64,000 nt of DNA from Pararhizobium sp. A13 (GTDB lineage: Bacteria > Pseudomonadota > Alphaproteobacteria > Rhizobiales > Rhizobiaceae). The stretch covers positions 1-64,000 of the forward strand of contig NZ_CP149511.1 of the NCBI RefSeq assembly GCF_040126305.1, in the 5' to 3' direction. The position numbers and the translations under genes are program-made. Below the pieces are notes generated by a model, which was given only the letters and a program-made list of their open reading frames with translations, was not told the DNA's origin and searched no databases. Shown here one piece after another: positions 53,759 through 63,555 of this stretch (the first letter of the stretch is position 1; each line of letters begins with the position of its first letter).

Positions 53759-54964
53759 ATGAGACTTGTGATTGTTGGTGCCGGGTTCGCCGGCATGTAC
53801 GCCGCACTTTCCGCAGCCCGCCTGCGCGATATCGAAGGCGTTTCGCCCGAAGAGCTCGAAATCGCGCTGGTGTCCCCAGAACCGACGCTCGTCATCCGCC
53901 CCCGGCTTTACGAGCCGAAGCCCGAGACCCTGACGGCACCTCTGCAGGATGTATTTGACGCCGTCGATGTCGCCTACGTGCAGGGCAGCGTCGAAGCGAT
54001 CGACCCGAAGGCCTGCACCGTAGACGTCGTCAATGCGAAGGGCGAACGAAAGTCCCTTCAGTATCATCGCCTGGTGCTCGCCACCGGCAGCCGGCTGTTC
54101 CGCCCGAATATTCCCGGCCTTGCCGAATACGCCTTCAGCATCGATAACATCGATGACGCCATTGCCCTCGATCGCCACCTCCACGAGCTTGCGAAGATGC
54201 CGGCTTCGGCCGCGCGCGACACCATCGTTGTTGCCGGCGCCGGTTTCACAGGGATCGAGGCGGCGACCGAAATGCCGTCGCGGCTGCGGACCCTGTTCGA
54301 CAAAACCGTCAATCCCCGTGTCATTATCATCGATCGCAGCAGCGCGGTCGCCCCCGACATGGGCGAAGGTCCTCGCCCGATCATCGAGGAAGCGCTGCGC
54401 AATCTCGGCGTGGAAACGCGGCTCAACGCCGGGGTTTCATCACTCGATAAGTCCGGCGTTACGCTGAGTACCGGCGAGCATATCGAAACCATGACCGTGA
54501 TCTGGGCGGCAGGCATGCGGGCCAGTCCCCTGACCACCAAAATTCCCGGTGAGCGTGACAAGTTCGACCGGCTGCTGGTCGACGGCTGCCTGCGCGTACC
54601 GTCCGTGCCCGGCGTTTTCGCCACCGGGGATGCGGCGCGCGCCGCGTGCGACGACTGCGGCAACTACGCACTGATGTCGTGCCAGCACGCCACACGCATG
54701 GGCGCCTTCGCGGGCAACAATGCCGCCGCCGAACTGTTGGGTGTGCCGACACGGCAATATCATCAGGAAGCCTATGTCACCTGCCTTGACCTCGGCGACG
54801 CCGGAGCCCTCTTCACCCGAGGCTGGGAGCGCAAGGTAGAGATGGTCGGCGAGAAAGCGAAGGCGACCAAGCAGGAGATCAACACCGTTTGGATCTATCC
54901 GCCGAAGCCCGAGCGCGCCGCTGCGCTGGCCTCAGCTGATCCGGAGCATGTTACAAACCTCTGA
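53759..54964 (+). CDS. NADH dehydrogenase-like FAD-dependent oxidoreductase (NDH-2 family)
   Basis: Flavoprotein of 401 residues. Seen: N-terminal FAD motif VIVGAGFAGMYAAL, a second dinucleotide motif IVVAGAGFTGIEAATEM near 155, VIWAAGMRASPL, and the FAD-binding VFATGDAARA. The architecture is pyridine nucleotide-disulfide reductase without the redox Cys pair, as in type II NADH dehydrogenases and related quinone reductases. It follows the hydrolase by 113 bp; a good terminator hairpin follows. No C-terminal membrane anchor is obvious, so the electron acceptor is uncertain. Confidence 0.88.
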   Translation: MRLVIVGAGFAGMYAALSAARLRDIEGVSPEELEIALVSPEPTLVIRPRLYEPKPETLTAPLQDVFDAVDVAYVQGSVEAIDPKACTVDVVNAKGERKSLQYHRLVLATGSRLFRPNIPGLAEYAFSIDNIDDAIALDRHLHELAKMPASAARDTIVVAGAGFTGIEAATEMPSRLRTLFDKTVNPRVIIIDRSSAVAPDMGEGPRPIIEEALRNLGVETRLNAGVSSLDKSGVTLSTGEHIETMTVIWAAGMRASPLTTKIPGERDKFDRLLVDGCLRVPSVPGVFATGDAARAACDDCGNYALMSCQHATRMGAFAGNNAAAELLGVPTRQYHQEAYVTCLDLGDAGALFTRGWERKVEMVGEKAKATKQEINTVWIYPPKPERAAALASADPEHVTNL

Positions 54965-54981
54965 TTGCATCACAAGATGAG

Positions 54982-55006
54982 GCTGCGCTCTGTATAGGAG
55001 CGCAGC
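54982..55006 (+). terminator. Terminator hairpin after the flavoprotein gene
   Basis: GCTGCGCTC at 54982-54990 pairs perfectly with GAGCGCAGC at 54998-55006 around the seven-base loop TGTATAG, 18 bases after the stop codon. Only TT follows, so it is a strong stem with a weak tail. Confidence 0.7.
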
Positions 55007-55029
55007 TTGCCATATTCGGGCGTGTTTCT

Positions 55030-55640
55030 GACGCAACTCATCTTTCATCGATCATTTCTTCCCGAGCGCTTTCGGCTCGTAAACGATCTTTGAAGGTGTG
55101 CCGCAAGGAGCAGACCGCCTGGTTCCCACCTGGGGACCGTTATCGTCTCCGTATTTGCTCAAAACAAGCTTTCCACCGTCCCGGTATCGGGAAAGTCCAC
55201 CGCGTTTTCTGTAAACCAGTTGAGGCCGAAGCCCCCATGACTCCATCATGGTCGGAGAGATATGATTCAGAAAGCGGCAAGAGAACTCTATGCTATCAGC
55301 GCGAAGCTGACTGGTGACCTCGGAACCGAGCAGTTCGCTGCCGCTGCCAGGCAGATCGATGCGCGCGCTCGCGCATCCCTTGAACCGGATGGCTTTCGCC
55401 CTGATGTCGCCGCTTGACGGCATAGCAATGAATGGATTCGCACATTTTGGCTCAGCTTTGATCGCAGAATTTAATGGCGCCATCTTTTCAGTCGAATGGA
55501 AGGCGGCACCGTGGTCCAAATTCGTCACAGTAGCGACACGACTACGAACGCAATCCGAGCTGCGGTACAGCGATGTTAAGCTTCAGCCGCGGAGCTGAGT
55601 CAGTGCTGCGTAGCGCAAGCGGGCGACGATTGCGGACCTC
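55030..55640. other. Stretch without a supported gene
   Basis: A 158-codon frame on the minus strand and shorter plus-strand frames are open here, but none has a recognisable motif or ribosome site. It precedes an IS630 remnant and is probably eroded DNA. Confidence 0.4.
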
Positions 55641-55654
55641 AAGCTCGGGCCGAA

Positions 55655-55866
55655 GTAGCCCTCGTGTTCCTGCCCCCTACAGTCCTGACATCAACTTTAC
55701 CGAAATGCCTTCGTCAAGCTGAAAGCCTTGCTACCGAGACCCGAGCGCTCCATCAGCGCCTTCTGGGGCACCGGTCGGGCGACCGTCGACCTCTTCTCAC
55801 CGACCTAGATTCGCAGATGACTTCAGAGCGGCAGGATATGTTTCCGCTTCGAGCGAAAACACTCTA
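55655..55866 (+). mobile_element. IS630-family transposase C-terminal remnant
   Basis: Across three frames the plus strand gives PYSPDINFTEM, then FVKLKALLPRPERSISAFWG, then FADDFRAAGYVSASSENTL before a TAG. This is the PYSPDxNPIE ... KLK ... FxAAGY pattern that ends IS630-type transposases. At least two frameshifts are present. The remnant ends exactly at the stop codon of the convergent MscS gene. Confidence 0.75.
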
Positions 55867-56904
55867 GACTGAGCGGGAGGAGAGCGCCTCATTACTCACA
55901 GCGGGATATTCGTCGGCGGCCGATGTTGGGCCGAAAACGAGGCTTTCGGCCGGCATGGCCAGCGAAAGACCGCTTGCTCTGCATTGGTCATGGAGGAGGT
56001 CGACGATCTCGTTCTTAGCGGACGGTCGAATGGCGACGCTGTCGACGCGGAACTGCAACTCGACTTCGATTGCGATCGCGTCGATGGCTTTGATGGCAAC
56101 GACCGGCGGTGGATTCTTGACGATTCGGGCACTGGCTTGCAGCACGGACCGCATGGCTTCCTCGACAAGACGTGGCCTTTGCGTAGCGGCGATGCGCACA
56201 CGCAACGCGATCTGGTGGGTCTCGTCAGGGCGGCTGAGATTTGTCACACCTTGCTTTGCCAGGATGCTGTTCGGGAGCACGACGACATTGTGCGTAGCGG
56301 TCAGCAGGTTGGTGGAGCGCCAGTTGGTTTCGATAACGCGGCCCTCAGTGCCGTCGCTCAACTCGACCCAGTCGCCTATTGCATAGGCCCTGCCCAGCGT
56401 TAGGGCGATGCCGGAAAAGACATCGCCGAGCGTATTCTGCAAGGCGAGGCCGAAGATGATGGCGATGACGCCCGATGTCGCAACCAAGGTGCCGATCGGC
56501 ATACCGAAGACGAAACCGATGACCGAAAGCGCCACGCCGAGATAGATGACGGCAATGGCAATATCCTGGATGAGGTGTGCATTCCGAGACTTGTGGTTAA
56601 GCCTGACATAGATGTGGATGAAGCCAATGATCGTCCACGCAAGATGGGTCCACCACAGGATCCTAGCCGATTTGGAGAGTAGCGCGACAAAACCCTGCGC
56701 GTAGATTCCATCGGGCTGGTGCGGCGCGATGCTTGCCATAAAGAGCACGAGGCTCATGCCGGAAAAGAAAAGGATCTGGACGATCAGGCGAGCTGTCGGA
56801 CGGTTTCCGCCCTGAATGTGCCACACGACGATACCGGTAATTCCCAGAATGTTGATCAGGACGATCGGCAGGAAGTTGTCATCATCAAGCATAGCTGGGT
56901 TCAC
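55864..56904 (-). CDS. MscS-family mechanosensitive channel, possibly truncated
   Basis: Membrane channel protein of 346 residues. Seen: about five hydrophobic helices, the pore-lining helix with GVIAIIFGLALQNTLGDVFSGIAL, then the beta domain GDWVELSDGTEGRVIETNWRSTNLLTATHNVVVLPNS and the alpha/beta domain. The start is GTG 56904 or ATG 56892; neither has a clear ribosome site. The stop lies exactly where the IS630 remnant ends. Related rhizobial channels often carry a C-terminal cyclic-nucleotide-binding domain, which is absent here, so an IS-mediated truncation is possible (inferred). Confidence 0.87.
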   Translation of the reverse strand: MNPAMLDDDNFLPIVLINILGITGIVVWHIQGGNRPTARLIVQILFFSGMSLVLFMASIAPHQPDGIYAQGFVALLSKSARILWWTHLAWTIIGFIHIYVRLNHKSRNAHLIQDIAIAVIYLGVALSVIGFVFGMPIGTLVATSGVIAIIFGLALQNTLGDVFSGIALTLGRAYAIGDWVELSDGTEGRVIETNWRSTNLLTATHNVVVLPNSILAKQGVTNLSRPDETHQIALRVRIAATQRPRLVEEAMRSVLQASARIVKNPPPVVAIKAIDAIAIEVELQFRVDSVAIRPSAKNEIVDLLHDQCRASGLSLAMPAESLVFGPTSAADEYPAVSNEALSSRSV

Positions 56905-56962
56905 CGATTATGGTTGCGTCAAAGAACTGCCGGACACGCCATCGTGTGCCCGGCCAGATCGC

Positions 56963-57388
56963 CTATTTCTTGATCGGGAAGGTCAGTTCCTGCTCAGCGG
57001 TATCGACCACGAAGACAGCGAGCAGCTTTGCCGGCTTAGTCTTGCTGGCGTTTTCGCTGACACCGTGGCGATCGCCCGGCAATTCCGAAAAGCTCTCACC
57101 AGCGCTATAGACAGTGACGGGGCCATCGTTGACCTGACTGCGGATCGCGCCTTCGAGAACGGTCGCGTATATGAAGGCGGACGCTGGATGTGTATGGCCC
57201 TCCGAGAAACCGCCCGGAACATATTCGACGAGAACGCCCTTCATGCTCTTGCCGGGTACGTTCGGCAGTTTGTGGTCATAGACCAGGGTAACCTTTGCGC
57301 CCTCCCCGCCACCGGGCGCATCATGCGCAAGAGCCGAACCTGACAGGAGAGCCGTCAACGCAACGGCAAAAGCCAATGACTTGATCAT
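56963..57388 (-). CDS. Exported cupin-domain protein
   Basis: Protein of 141 residues. Seen: signal peptide IKSLAFAVALTALLSGSALA, then a small cupin with GGFSEGHTHPASAFIYATVLEGAIRS (first cupin motif with His-x-His) and YSAGESFSELPGDRHGVSENAS (second). AAAGGA lies nine bases before ATG 57388. Periplasmic small cupins of this kind usually bind a metal; the reaction is unknown. Confidence 0.87.
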   Translation of the reverse strand: MIKSLAFAVALTALLSGSALAHDAPGGGEGAKVTLVYDHKLPNVPGKSMKGVLVEYVPGGFSEGHTHPASAFIYATVLEGAIRSQVNDGPVTVYSAGESFSELPGDRHGVSENASKTKPAKLLAVFVVDTAEQELTFPIKK

Positions 57389-57536
57389 GTTTATCGTCCT
57401 TTCATGACTTGGATTAGATCGTGTGTTTTCTATAACGTATTGTTTTTTATGCATCTTTTCGATGTCTGGCGTAGTCATCAAATTGTAAATGCTATAGGCG
57501 CATGGGCCGGGTATTAGGCGGCCAATGCGCGGGTCG

Positions 57537-58289
57537 CTATTTTCTGGGCGTTGTCGCGAACCAATCATCGAAACCGATGCGGCCGATGCGAGGATGATTG
57601 TCGGAGACGAGTGAACCGTCTTCCAGTTTGGTGCCGAAATAGCGGGCATCCGGATCTGCGACAACGGTGCGGGAATCTCCGATCGCCTTGAGGTAGCGCG
57701 CGGCGAAATCGCAGAGACGCTCGCGCTCGGGGCCGCAAATTTCGATAATGCCGTTAGCCGGCGCGGCAAGCGCCGCGTCCGTCACGAAATCTGCGACGTC
57801 GTCGGACGCGATCGGCTGCAGGGAACCAGTCGACAAACGGGCCGTGTCGCCAACCGTGCCCTCCTGGGCGATGCCGCCGAGAAATTCCATGAATTGTGTG
57901 GAACGCACAATGGTATAGGGAATGCCTGCTTCCCGGATGATCTTTTCCTGGGCTACCTTGGCTCGAAGATAGCCGCTATCGGGCAACCGATCCGTGCCGA
58001 CAATGGAAAGCGCGAGGTGGTGTTTCACGCCGGCCTCGATTTCCGCTGCCATCAGGTTCTTGCCCGCCGTCTGAAAGAATTCAAGCACGGCCCTATCCTC
58101 GAAGGATGGCGAGTTCGCGAGGTCGATCACCACCTCGGTATTCTTCAGTGCTTCCGCCAAGCCCTCCCCCGTAAGGGTATTAACACCGGTTTTCGGGGCA
58201 GCGGCAATGACCTCATGCCCTTTCTTGCGCAGGCGCTCTGCAGTCTTTGAACCGATCAGGCCGGTTCCGCCGATAATCACGATTTTCAT
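57537..58289 (-). CDS. NmrA-like NAD(P)-binding SDR protein
   Basis: Atypical short-chain dehydrogenase of 250 residues. Seen: N-terminal dinucleotide motif VIIGGTGLIGSKTAERL, SIVGTDRLPDSGYLRAKVAQEKIIREAGIPYTIVRSTQFMEF, typical of NmrA/YwnB-like oxidoreductases. GGAG lies ten bases before ATG 58289. It is probably an NADPH-dependent reductase or redox sensor. It lies between the cupin and MBL genes, all on the minus strand. Confidence 0.87.
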   Translation of the reverse strand: MKIVIIGGTGLIGSKTAERLRKKGHEVIAAAPKTGVNTLTGEGLAEALKNTEVVIDLANSPSFEDRAVLEFFQTAGKNLMAAEIEAGVKHHLALSIVGTDRLPDSGYLRAKVAQEKIIREAGIPYTIVRSTQFMEFLGGIAQEGTVGDTARLSTGSLQPIASDDVADFVTDAALAAPANGIIEICGPERERLCDFAARYLKAIGDSRTVVADPDARYFGTKLEDGSLVSDNHPRIGRIGFDDWFATTPRK

Positions 58290-58437
58290 AAGACGCTCCA
58301 TTTGCTGCGCGCCCATGCGGTGCGCGTGGTTCAATAGGTGGATAGGTGAAGGCCTGGTTGACGCTCGGGATCGAAGGCCGAGATGGACACGGCCTTCAAG
58401 GGTACACGCTCTGGTTCGGCCTTAATTCAACAAGCGG

Positions 58438-59355
58438 TCAGTAGTCCCAGAAGACCGGCACCCAACGAAAGGCGTCGCCGTCGACCGCGACATGGCCAAC
58501 GGAAGGAAACGGCATATGAGTTGCCACCAGCAGTTCGCCGGTCGCTGCAAGCTCCCGCAAAAGCCGGACCCGAACGCGGGCAGCCTCCTCGGGGTCATGT
58601 TCGAAACCGTTGTGCCAGTCGGGGTGGTCGAACCCGACCGCGAACACGGCGTCTCCGGCGAACATCAGACGGTCGTTGCCTGAGGCCACGCGGACCACGC
58701 TGTGCCCGGGGGTGTGGCCGCCGGTACGAGAGACGACCACGCCCGGTGCCACTTCATGCTCATCCTCGAACAGCCGCAGCTGGCTCTGGTAATCTTTGCT
58801 GAACCGCTTGGCGGCCGCCCGAAGCGCGTCCGGGAAGCCCGCCGGCATCGAGACGTGGGAGAAATCGGGCGACTCCCAGAATTTGACCTCGGCAGCGGCC
58901 ACATGGATCCGCAGGTCTGGATTCAGCCGTTCCTTCACGCCGTCGACGAGCAGCCCGCCAACGTGGTCCATGTGCATGTGGGTAAGCACCACGTCGGTCA
59001 CGGATGCAAGATCGATGCCGGCGGCCTCCAGTCGCTTCATCAACTGCCCGGCCCGCGGCAAGTTCAAGTCCGGATCCAGTCCCAGCCCAGCGTCGATAAG
59101 GATGGTCTGCCCGCCGCTACGCACCACGACCACGTTCAGTGCCCAGTCGAAGGCGTCCGGCGGCAGGAACATGTCGCCCAGCCAAGCGGCCCGGGCGGCC
59201 GGCTCGGCGTTGTGTCCCAGCATCGCGGTTGGGAGCGGTAGCACCCCATCGCTGATCACCAGCACGTCAATCTCGCCGATCCGCACCGCGTAGCGCGACG
59301 GAACCAGCTCTTCGGGTACCGGTCTACCGGGATGTGAGGTGTCGTCCAGTTTCAT
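58438..59355 (-). CDS. Metallo-beta-lactamase fold hydrolase
   Basis: Hydrolase of 305 residues. Seen: LIDAGLGLDPDLNLPRAGQLMKRL, zinc motif THMHMDH at 125-131 (His126, His128, Asp130, His131), GHTPGHSVVRVASG and FAGDAVF with further zinc ligands. ATG 59355 is chosen because AGGAGG lies five bases upstream. The family includes AHL lactonases and other lactonases or thioesterases; the substrate is not assigned. No signal peptide. Confidence 0.9.
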   Translation of the reverse strand: MKLDDTSHPGRPVPEELVPSRYAVRIGEIDVLVISDGVLPLPTAMLGHNAEPAARAAWLGDMFLPPDAFDWALNVVVVRSGGQTILIDAGLGLDPDLNLPRAGQLMKRLEAAGIDLASVTDVVLTHMHMDHVGGLLVDGVKERLNPDLRIHVAAAEVKFWESPDFSHVSMPAGFPDALRAAAKRFSKDYQSQLRLFEDEHEVAPGVVVSRTGGHTPGHSVVRVASGNDRLMFAGDAVFAVGFDHPDWHNGFEHDPEEAARVRVRLLRELAATGELLVATHMPFPSVGHVAVDGDAFRWVPVFWDY

Positions 59356-59719
59356 GCTCGCCTCCTGAGTGTTATTGATCATCTGGTTCATCTTTGAAAA
59401 CTCCTGCGTTCTATCCTGGTGCTAATCCTGGGTTGCTTACGCTTCCTGGACGGGAAGCGCGGTCAATGCGGGTGAAGTCTTTAGCGATCGGCGACACACT
59501 CACTGCTGGCGTGTCCTCTAATGATCTATCGAAACTGATCTGCGGCTGCGCCAGAACGATTGCTGCCGCTACAGAGCAATTGCTGCTGACGCATGCGCAT
59601 GCGGCAATCGCCCGGAGTTTCGCCGGTTTGTTGGATGCAGCCGCAAGAGAAACGTCCGGCAATGATCCTCAAGGACATCCTGACCTTCGGGACCGTCCTT
59701 TACGTGGTTCTCGACTGCT

Positions 59720-59858
59720 TCGACCTTAGGGTCGCCATCCCCTACAGGCCGGCACTCGATATCGGGTCGCGGAACATCATCGTGAACGCCATCGCCCCAT
59801 CTGAGATAGCAAAGAGACGTCACTCGTCTGGCAAGCTGGTGCTGCGGCCTTTCCAATA
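59720..59858 (+). pseudogene. SDR gene remnant
   Basis: A short plus-strand frame reads ALDIGSRNIIVNAIAPSEIAK, the block that follows the catalytic Lys in classical SDRs (xxNIxVNxIxPGxI). Nothing else of the enzyme is visible. The remaining bases of 59356-60068 hold no supported gene. Confidence 0.4.
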
Positions 59859-60068
59859 GCCTTCGCGATCAACATCTCGGGGCCGTTGATTGAGGCTCGG
59901 CGCCCTTTCCCAAGTGGGCGGAACGGTGCCAAAACATGGATTTCCACAAGTTGCGGCGTCGCAGTGGCCAGACTAGGGTGCGACGCGGGACCGCCAGCGC
60001 CAATGTCGAGATTAAATCGCTCGAAACGCTGGCGATCTCAGGTTTTATTTGTTCTGTAGGAGCAGCCG

Positions 60069-60590
60069 ATGATGCCCGTCAGGCCGTATCGCCCCCACCC
60101 TCGGCATCTGGGTCTTTTTATCGTAGTCTACGTTCTGGGCTGCGGTTTCGCTCAGGCTCTCGCAATCGTTCCCGGAACCGGTATTTCCATTTGGGCTCCG
60201 AGCGGGCTTTTCATTGCCACGCTCGTTCTTGTTCCGAGGCAGAGCTGGCCATGGTGGGTGCTAGCGGGATGTTTCGCCGAGCTGCTCAGCAATGTCCTGT
60301 GGTTCCACAGCCCTTTGCCTGCCGCCTTCCTGATATATGTCGGCAACGCCCTCGAGGCGGTGGTCGGTGCCTTGCTGGTCAACTGGACCTTGAAGCGATC
60401 GATCCGATTGGAAACCTTGCAGGAGGTTCTCGCTTTCGTCGTGCTGTGTGCGGGAGTTGCACCGGGCCACTACGAAATCGCAGATCAGGGCAGCGCCCAG
60501 GGCATCAGCAGTTTCTTCCGCAAGCCCTTCGATGCCCCTGCCCTGCTCATCGCCATAAGCGAGGCTTGTGAAAATCGAGATGGAGGGTGA
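60069..60590 (+). pseudogene. MASE1 sensor fused to a receiver tail by internal deletion
   Basis: AGGAG lies six bases before ATG 60069. The first 140 codons are the start of a MASE1 membrane sensor (GLFIVVYVLGCGFAQALAI, GISIWAPSGLFIATLVL, LIYVGNALEAVVGALL). The last 30 codons, SFFRKPFDAPALLIAIS, are the end of a response-regulator receiver. The kinase core and most of the receiver that should lie between them are missing, yet the frame is open, so a short hybrid membrane protein might be made. Confidence 0.65.
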
Positions 60591-60596
60591 CATGAG

Positions 60597-60907
60597 AATT
60601 AATCAGTCGGTCGGAAAATCAGCCCCCCTGGGATGGGGCCTGGCGCGCGGAAGCTATCGTCGTCAAGCGCAATCTTGAACGTTTAGGGACGCTGACGCAT
60701 CGCGAGCGCGAGATCCTACGCGAGGTGGTGACGCGCGGACGCCTCAATAAACAGATCGCTTTCGACCTCAGCATCAGCGAAGTCACGGTCAAGCTGCACC
60801 GTGCCAATGTCATGCGCAAGATGGAGGTCCGTTCCATCGGCGATCTGATCAGGGCATGGGAGAGCTTACCTCCGACGATGCGCGAGACCGGCGGAGATGG
60901 ATTCTGA
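60597..60907 (+). pseudogene. LuxR/FixJ HTH remnant without its receiver domain
   Basis: The frame reads SENQPPWDGAWRAEAIVVK and then a full LuxR HTH: LGTLTHREREILREVVTRGRLNKQIAFDLSISEVTVKLHR. FixJ-like proteins have a receiver before this linker, but it is absent, and no start codon with a ribosome site is in place. Together with 60069-60590 it looks like the residue of a sensor kinase/response regulator locus. Confidence 0.65.
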
Positions 60908-60927
60908 CCAACCCCAACATCAGGTGC

Positions 60928-61824
60928 TCAGATGGCCTCGAGGGCTTTTGCCTCGCGGGCGATGAAATCGCAGACCAGTTTTACGCGCAACGGCACGGTG
61001 CGGCCAAAGGCGTGCAGTGCATTAAAGGGAGTGCTGGGGAACGCAAACCCCGCCGCGAGTGTAACAAGCGTGCCGCCTTCCAGATCTTTCGCGACCAGAC
61101 ATCGCAGAAGATAGGCCGCTCCCAGCCCACTGAGCGCAGCCTGAATGAGTGCGGCCCCTGAGTCGCAATCGACGCGCCCCAAGGGAACGAAGCTCGTCCC
61201 GTCCGGCAGGCTCAGAGGCTGCGTTATGCCACCCAGTGCATACCGGGCGAAGGGCAGAGCCGCCAGCGCTTCGGCAGTTGCGGGATTGCCCCAGGTCTTC
61301 AGAAAGGTCGGAGACCCGACGATCGTCATCGGCAGGTGGGCCAGGTGACGAACCATGAGGTCCCCCGGCGCGGGATTTCCAACGCGCAGCGCAACGTCGT
61401 AGTCCTCCCTGATCAGATCGACGAACCGATCCGCAAGTCCGACTTCGAGATGCAGATTCGGATAGTCGGCTGCAAAGCTTCCGAAGAGGCGCGGCAGCAG
61501 TAGAGGGGCCATTTCGGTAGGCATACTGATGCGCAAGCGACCCGAGGGGGCAACGTCGGACCTGATCGCCTCTTCACTTGCATCCAGGTCCCGCAACAGC
61601 GGCGCAACGCGGTCGAAGAAAACTTGCCCGTCCTGGGTAAGCATCAGGGCGCGCGTGGAGCGCAGGAACAGCCGGGCGCCAATCTTCTTTTCCAGCCGCG
61701 CCACGCTCTTCGACACCGCTGACGGTGTCGTCCCCAGATCGCGGGCCGCGGCGCTGAACGATCCGGCCTCTACCGTCCGCACAAAAGCCATCAATCCGGG
61801 CATCTCGTTGAGCAGGTTCGGCAT
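60928..61824 (-). CDS. LysR-type regulator divergent from an SDR gene
   Basis: LTTR of 298 residues. Seen: HTH GLMAFVRTVEAGSFSAAARDLGTTPSAVSKSVARLE, SGRLRISMPTEM opening the effector domain, and the C-terminal VPLRVKLVCDFIAREA helix. ATG 61824 is chosen because GGAGG lies five bases upstream; further in-frame ATGs occur to 61860. It is divergent from 61919-62668 with a 94-bp spacer, the usual arrangement for direct control. Confidence 0.92.
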   Translation of the reverse strand: MPNLLNEMPGLMAFVRTVEAGSFSAAARDLGTTPSAVSKSVARLEKKIGARLFLRSTRALMLTQDGQVFFDRVAPLLRDLDASEEAIRSDVAPSGRLRISMPTEMAPLLLPRLFGSFAADYPNLHLEVGLADRFVDLIREDYDVALRVGNPAPGDLMVRHLAHLPMTIVGSPTFLKTWGNPATAEALAALPFARYALGGITQPLSLPDGTSFVPLGRVDCDSGAALIQAALSGLGAAYLLRCLVAKDLEGGTLVTLAAGFAFPSTPFNALHAFGRTVPLRVKLVCDFIAREAKALEAI

Positions 61825-61918
61825 TTGCACCTCCGCGGCACAGATCATGTGCCCGCCCATGATCTAATGACACAGGGTGGCAGCGTTTATCTAATTTCTC
61901 GTTGAAAGGAGATAAACA

Positions 61919-62668
61919 ATGCAACACCTCAAAGACAAGGTCGCCGTCATCACCGGCGGCAATAGCGGCATCGGCAAGGCAACTGCTCGGCTGTTCGCGG
62001 AAGAAGGAGCGCAGGTCATCATTTCCGGGCGCCGGCAGGATATGGTCGACAGCGCCGTGCAAGAAATCGGTCCGTCGGCCATCGGCTTCGTGGGCGATGC
62101 CGCCGACCTAGAAGATCATCGCAGGCTGGCGGACACCGTGAAGAGCCGGTTCGGCGGGCTCGACATCTACATGGCCAATGCCGGGATCATCAATCTCACC
62201 ACCTCCGCCGAGGCGACTCCGGCAGACTATGACCGGCACTTCGCAATCAATACGCGCGGCGTGTTCTTCGGCGTGCAGACGATCGCCCCTCTGATCCGCG
62301 ACGGCGGAAACATCATCGTTACGAGCTCGCTCGCGGCCACGAAGATCCTCCCGGATCATACCGTCTATGCCGGTTCAAAGGCGGCAACCGCCGCCTTTGC
62401 GAAAAACTGGGCGATCGAATTCAAGTCGCGGCGGATCCGCGTCAACATCCTGAGCCCGGGACCGGTCGAGACCGAAATCCTCGCCAAGCTGGGCGTATCG
62501 GAGGCCGAGCGGCCGGCATTCGAAGATTACATGGCTTCCCTGATCCCCGCAGGCCGTCTCGGCCGACCGGAAGAGTTGGCGCGCGCCGCACTCTTCCTCG
62601 CCTCCGATGCAGGAAGCTTTGTCAACGGGATCGAGCTTCATGTCGATGGCGGCATGACCCTAGCTTAA
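61919..62668 (+). CDS. Classical short-chain dehydrogenase/reductase
   Basis: NAD(P)(H)-dependent oxidoreductase of 249 residues. Seen: TGGNSGIG at 12-19, NAG at 87-89, catalytic Ser near 136, Tyr150 and Lys154 in YAGSK, and the late GPVETEI block. AAAGGAG lies eight bases before the ATG. It is divergent from the LysR gene, which probably controls it. The substrate is unknown. Confidence 0.93.
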   Translation: MQHLKDKVAVITGGNSGIGKATARLFAEEGAQVIISGRRQDMVDSAVQEIGPSAIGFVGDAADLEDHRRLADTVKSRFGGLDIYMANAGIINLTTSAEATPADYDRHFAINTRGVFFGVQTIAPLIRDGGNIIVTSSLAATKILPDHTVYAGSKAATAAFAKNWAIEFKSRRIRVNILSPGPVETEILAKLGVSEAERPAFEDYMASLIPAGRLGRPEELARAALFLASDAGSFVNGIELHVDGGMTLA

Positions 62669-63555
62669 AAGGATGGGAAATGAAGCTCGTAACTCGAGAT
62701 CGTAGAAATCTACATTCGATTTGTGGCTCGCGAACTCCGACAGTTGCTCATGCCACCTAGCGGTCGCTGCGACCGGAATGCTCGTCATGACGACGAAACG
62801 ATGGCCGGTCGCAGCTTCAGCCTTGGGAGGCTTTTGGTTTTGGTCCGCCGCATGCCGGACGCCGGCCTCTCTACCGACGGGGTGGGCCGGTGTCGACACA
62901 CGATTAAGTGAATCGCTCGGACGTCGTTTCGATCTTGACCGACCAAGTCTGCTGTCCAAAGCCGTTCGAGAAGAGGCGCTACGCGCGCGCGCATGGTCAT
63001 CCTTCCTGAAAGCGCGTTGGGTTTCTGGACCGGTTGCGCGGTTTTGGCGCAACAAAGTTCAAGTTCTGGACATCACCGTTGTGGCGGGCTCCGCAGTCCT
63101 AGATTCGGCGGGATATGACAATGGTCTCGTCGCGATTGATCGCACGGATGGCAGAATCCTATATTCCGAACGAATGCCTGTACCGGTATCGATGTGGCAG
63201 CCATGGCTTCAGCTGTCTGGGCAAGTCGGTGGCGCTCGTGCTCACTTATTGGGGTCGGAACAACTGCTCGAAATCATACGGTAAACGTGAACGAATGATG
63301 AATTTCAGGCTGCTTGCGCTATTGCCGTTAAAGTTCGAAGCGGTCTGAAGCCGCTGTCGGCGAAGCTTGGCGGTTCGTCCCATGTGTAGATGCCTGTCAA
63401 ATTGATCCGGTTCAAGTCGGCACGACATGCCAGCGCTTCGTCCCCATCTTTGGCTCGATCGCCAACCTCCTCCATCTTCGCCGCAACCCGACGAGCACTG
63501 CTGAACATCGCAAACTGCGAAACGCCGCCATGAACACGTGGCGCGAAATAGCCCG
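62669..63555. other. Stretch without a supported gene
   Basis: About 890 bp with overlapping open frames on both strands but no recognisable motif. One plus-strand stretch (GYDNGLVAIDRTDGRILYSE near 63113-63170) looks protein-like, but no family could be assigned. It is probably decayed DNA next to the split dehydrogenase. Confidence 0.4.

Noticed and set aside
55052..55528. Minus-strand frame of 158 codons in a gene-poor stretch
   Set aside because: No family recognised, no ribosome site, and adjacent to IS debris; coding status cannot be supported.
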